From NCBI RefSeq assembly GCF_020443705.1, contig NZ_JAIZZK010000010.1, forward strand, positions 1 through 64,000: a DNA stretch of 64,000 bases. The letters run 5' to 3'. Both the position numbers and the translations under genes were made by a program. Origin of the DNA: Clostridium algoriphilum. GTDB lineage: Bacteria > Bacillota > Clostridia > Clostridiales > Clostridiaceae. The notes under the pieces were generated by a model. The model was given only the letters and a program-made list of their open reading frames with translations, was not told the DNA's origin and made no database searches. This document shows positions 62,066-64,000 of the stretch, piece by piece; positions within the stretch are counted from its first letter, which is position 1, and every line of letters starts with the position of its first letter.

Positions 62066-63246
62066 TGGGAATGCTTAAGCAACCCGTAAGTCTAATTTTA
62101 CTTATTTTTTTTATATATCCAATAATTAAAGGGTTTATATTCAAATTTTCATCGCAGCATTTAAAAGGGGCTATTGAGGGAGTTTTTCAAAGTATATCTT
62201 TTTTAATATCTTTATGTTTAGGTATTTATTATACTAAAAAGGTTTTTATTGAGCATGATAGCGGTATGTATGAAACGTTATATAAAAGCATTCCTTTAAA
62301 CATTATAGATTTTATAAATAGTAAGCCATTAGTGATTTATATATTATTAATGCCAATAGTGATACTCATAATTTATAGTTTCATAAGTTTTGTAGTTAAT
62401 TTAATTAGTAGAATAACTTTTTATCCTTTGTTTGATAGTATAGAGCGTATGTTAAAGGAAAAAAGCATAATTTTTAATAGAATTGCAGGGGCTGTATTCC
62501 AAATACCTAAGGCAATATGTTATGTAATTGTTATTACTTTTATATTGAACTTTCTGTCACTTCTCAATGTAACAGATACGTATAATAAGTATTTGGAAGA
62601 ATCACAAGTGTATAGCTATATATCTAAAGAAGTAGTTATTCCTCTTACTAATTCGAAACTCGCAAAGAAGTTACCAAATGTTGTTAATAACTCTTTTAAG
62701 ATTGTAGTAAAAGATGCTTCAAATTCCCAGCCCAATGTACAAAACAATCAAAATACTCGAAAGGGTATAATTTATTACAATGGCATTACGCTTGATCAAG
62801 GGGTTAAGTCTAATGATGAAATAAATAAGTTTGCAATTGACTTAGTTCAAGGTAAAAACGGAACAAGGGATAGAGCAAGGGCTATTTATAAATGGGTAGG
62901 TAGTAAAGTAGTTTATAGTGACGAAAAAGCAAATAGAGTATTAAATAATGATACACAAATGACATCTGGTGCCATACCAACTTTTAATTCTAGAAGTGGG
63001 ATATGCTTTGATTATGCATGTCTATATGTAGCTATGTGTAGAGCTAATAATATAAAGGTTAGAATTATAACTGGCCAGGGATTCAATGGAAGTAATTGGG
63101 TTAGCCATGCTTGGAATCAAGTATATGTAGAGGGAGAAAACACGTGGATTAATGTAGATCCTACATTTTTAATTGGCGGGAATTACTTTGATAGTTCAAG
63201 ATTTACTATCGACCATAAGCAAGAGACTATAGCCGGAGAATGGTAA
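62062..63246 (+). CDS. Membrane-anchored transglutaminase-like protein
   Basis: A 394-residue protein. Four or five N-terminal membrane helices, to about residue 170, resemble a CvpA-like region. The extracytoplasmic part carries a transglutaminase-like domain with the catalytic triad C315 (SGICFDYAC), H349 (SHAWNQ) and D366 (NVDPTF). Such proteins act as proteases or cross-linkers at the cell surface; the substrate is unknown. Its GTG start overlaps the recX stop by four bases (GTGA), so the two are translationally coupled. Confidence 0.85.
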   Translation: MMGMLKQPVSLILLIFFIYPIIKGFIFKFSSQHLKGAIEGVFQSISFLISLCLGIYYTKKVFIEHDSGMYETLYKSIPLNIIDFINSKPLVIYILLMPIVILIIYSFISFVVNLISRITFYPLFDSIERMLKEKSIIFNRIAGAVFQIPKAICYVIVITFILNFLSLLNVTDTYNKYLEESQVYSYISKEVVIPLTNSKLAKKLPNVVNNSFKIVVKDASNSQPNVQNNQNTRKGIIYYNGITLDQGVKSNDEINKFAIDLVQGKNGTRDRARAIYKWVGSKVVYSDEKANRVLNNDTQMTSGAIPTFNSRSGICFDYACLYVAMCRANNIKVRIITGQGFNGSNWVSHAWNQVYVEGENTWINVDPTFLIGGNYFDSSRFTIDHKQETIAGEW

Positions 63247-63248
63247 AA

Positions 63249-63287
63249 GAATAGCTCCCTAAGATTTAGGGGGCTGTTCTATAACTT
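63249..63287 (+). terminator. Terminator of the M16-recX-transglutaminase unit
   Basis: GAATAGCTCCCTAA (63249-63262) pairs with TTAGGGGGCTGTTC (63266-63279), then TATAACTTTTT. The right arm also encodes the last codons of the convergent TPR gene. Confidence 0.8.
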
Positions 63288-63622
63288 TTTAATAGTAAGT
63301 TAATGGCCTTTTCACAATCTTCATCATCATTATTTAGTGTCCAAGCAGTATTAAAGTAATATAATGCTTTTGGTTTGTTAACACACATAGCATAGCAATA
63401 AGCTAGGTTGAAAAAATATTTACTTTCACGACGAAAAGATATAGCCGAATGAAATACTGGTATTGCCTTTTCATATTCTTTTAAGTGTATAAAACATACT
63501 GCGGTATTATAAAGTGCACTTGCCTCATTATCTTTCATTTCCGCAGCTTTTTTATATAGAGCTATTGCTCTACTATAATCCTTTGTATTGTATATAGCGT
63601 TAGCCTTTTGAAAGTATTCCAT
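63266..63622 (-). CDS. Tetratricopeptide-repeat protein
   Basis: A 118-residue protein made of three TPR units: ANAIYNTKDYSRAIALYKKAAEM, ALYNTAVCFIHLKEYEKAIPVFHSAI and YFFNLAYCYAMCVNKPKALYYFNTAW, followed by a capping helix. TPRs bind partner proteins. There is no signal or membrane segment. AAGGAGG lies eight bases before the ATG. Single gene; no partner is evident. Confidence 0.85.
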   Translation of the reverse strand: MEYFQKANAIYNTKDYSRAIALYKKAAEMKDNEASALYNTAVCFIHLKEYEKAIPVFHSAISFRRESKYFFNLAYCYAMCVNKPKALYYFNTAWTLNNDDEDCEKAINLLLKSYRTAP

Positions 63623-63749
63623 TATTATCCTCCTTGTGGTTATTTTCAGAATTATAAATCTCTTATTCTAAATAGAGATAGTACTATATTAAATTGATTC
63701 TAATATAAATACTGTCCAAGGATTTTAAATATATACTTAAAATATAATT

Positions 63750-64000
63750 CTATTTAGTTTTGTTTACTACTTTTCTTTCAATTAGAGCAACCATTTCATA
63801 CATAAGGTAAGCTAAGATGGAAAGTATTACTATACTCATCATTACCATATCTAGTTGGGAAATTTGACCACCATAGATTATTAAAAACCCTAACCCCTCT
63901 TTAGCTACTAAGAACTCACCCATGATTACACCTACCCATGAGAGGCCTACGTTGATCTTAAGTGCGGAAATAAGAGCTGGAATAGATGCAGGTATAATTA
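63750..64000 (-). CDS. ABC transporter permease, SsuC/TauC/nitrate type (C-terminal fragment)
   Basis: The last 83 codons of a permease whose start lies beyond the window. [61 protein letters not shown] is typical of the sulfonate/taurine/nitrate-type membrane subunits (final two helices), and the tail ends in VVNKTK. The transported compound cannot be told from this part. It is the 3'-most gene of its operon, since no gene follows on this strand before the TPR gene. Confidence 0.85.
   Translation of the reverse strand, partial: IIPASIPALISALKINVGLSWVGVIMGEFLVAKEGLGFLIIYGGQISQLDMVMMSIVILSILAYLMYEMVALIERKVVNKTK

Noticed and set aside
1-64000. Search for tRNA, rRNA, CRISPR arrays and phage genes
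   Set aside because: No cloverleaf-like tRNA sequences, rRNA segments, regularly spaced repeats or phage structural genes were recognised on either strand.

Overview
The window looks like chromosome of a low-GC anaerobic Firmicute of the Clostridium sensu stricto type. This rests on the very AT-rich sequence, strong AGGAGG-type ribosome binding sites, two class I hybrid cluster proteins, a six-subunit Rnf complex, and Gram-positive RNA regulation (T-box, FMN riboswitch, preQ1-I riboswitch, GlcT antitermination). No tRNA, rRNA, CRISPR array or prophage was seen. The only mobile DNA is the tail of an IS3-type insertion sequence at the left edge.

Layout. 0-5 kb: IS3 end, CBS protein, MATE and EamA exporters, hcp1. 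5.3-7.8 kb: cysteine desulfurase plus thiI, then a small basic protein. 8-9.8 kb: ptsG behind a GlcT target. 9.8-13.1 kb: PAP2 phosphatase and a polar amino acid ABC transporter. 13.3-17.7 kb: FMN riboswitch and ribD-ribE-ribBA-ribH plus a small membrane protein. 17.7-19.1 kb: HAD phosphatase and 5-formyl-THF cyclo-ligase. 20-27.2 kb: apbE, a NusG-II protein and a Gx transporter converging on rnfCDGEAB. 27.6-30.5 kb: a YceG/TelA stress pair. 30.6-38.8 kb: DAACS symporter, rarA, pepF, a YtxG/YtxH-like pair, a Na/Pi transporter with a PhoP-type box, and an ECF S component. 39-43.7 kb: hcp2 and T-box-controlled ilvBN. 44-47.8 kb: glcT, crr, ptsH, ptsI. 48-56.2 kb: Y-family polymerase, a DUF6414-like protein, cca, two DUF1292 paralogues, an HD protein, a radical SAM protein, birA and UPF0158. 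56.4-64 kb: mgtC, a 27-residue membrane peptide, a DEAD-box helicase, queT with a preQ1-I riboswitch, M16 peptidase, recX, a transglutaminase, a TPR protein and the C-terminal part of an SsuC/TauC-type permease.

How the parts connect. Flavin is a recurring theme: rib genes make FMN, ApbE can attach it to RnfD and RnfG, and Rnf uses it to couple ferredoxin and NAD to ion pumping. The general PTS (EIIA, HPr, EI) and glucose EIICB lie 36 kb apart, but each is preceded by a matching GlcT antiterminator target. The two hcp genes are 34 kb apart on opposite strands, yet carry the same GTAAC-N4-GTTAC palindrome at exactly the same distance from the -10 box, as expected for one CRP/FNR-type activator (HcpR-like).

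The most unusual observations are the twin hcp operators, an apparent ATA start codon for apbE, a four-cysteine tail on RnfE, an internal duplication in the YceG-like protein, and several unexplained structured or repeated intergenic elements and small proteins. All names are family-level calls made by reading the sequence; no database search was possible.
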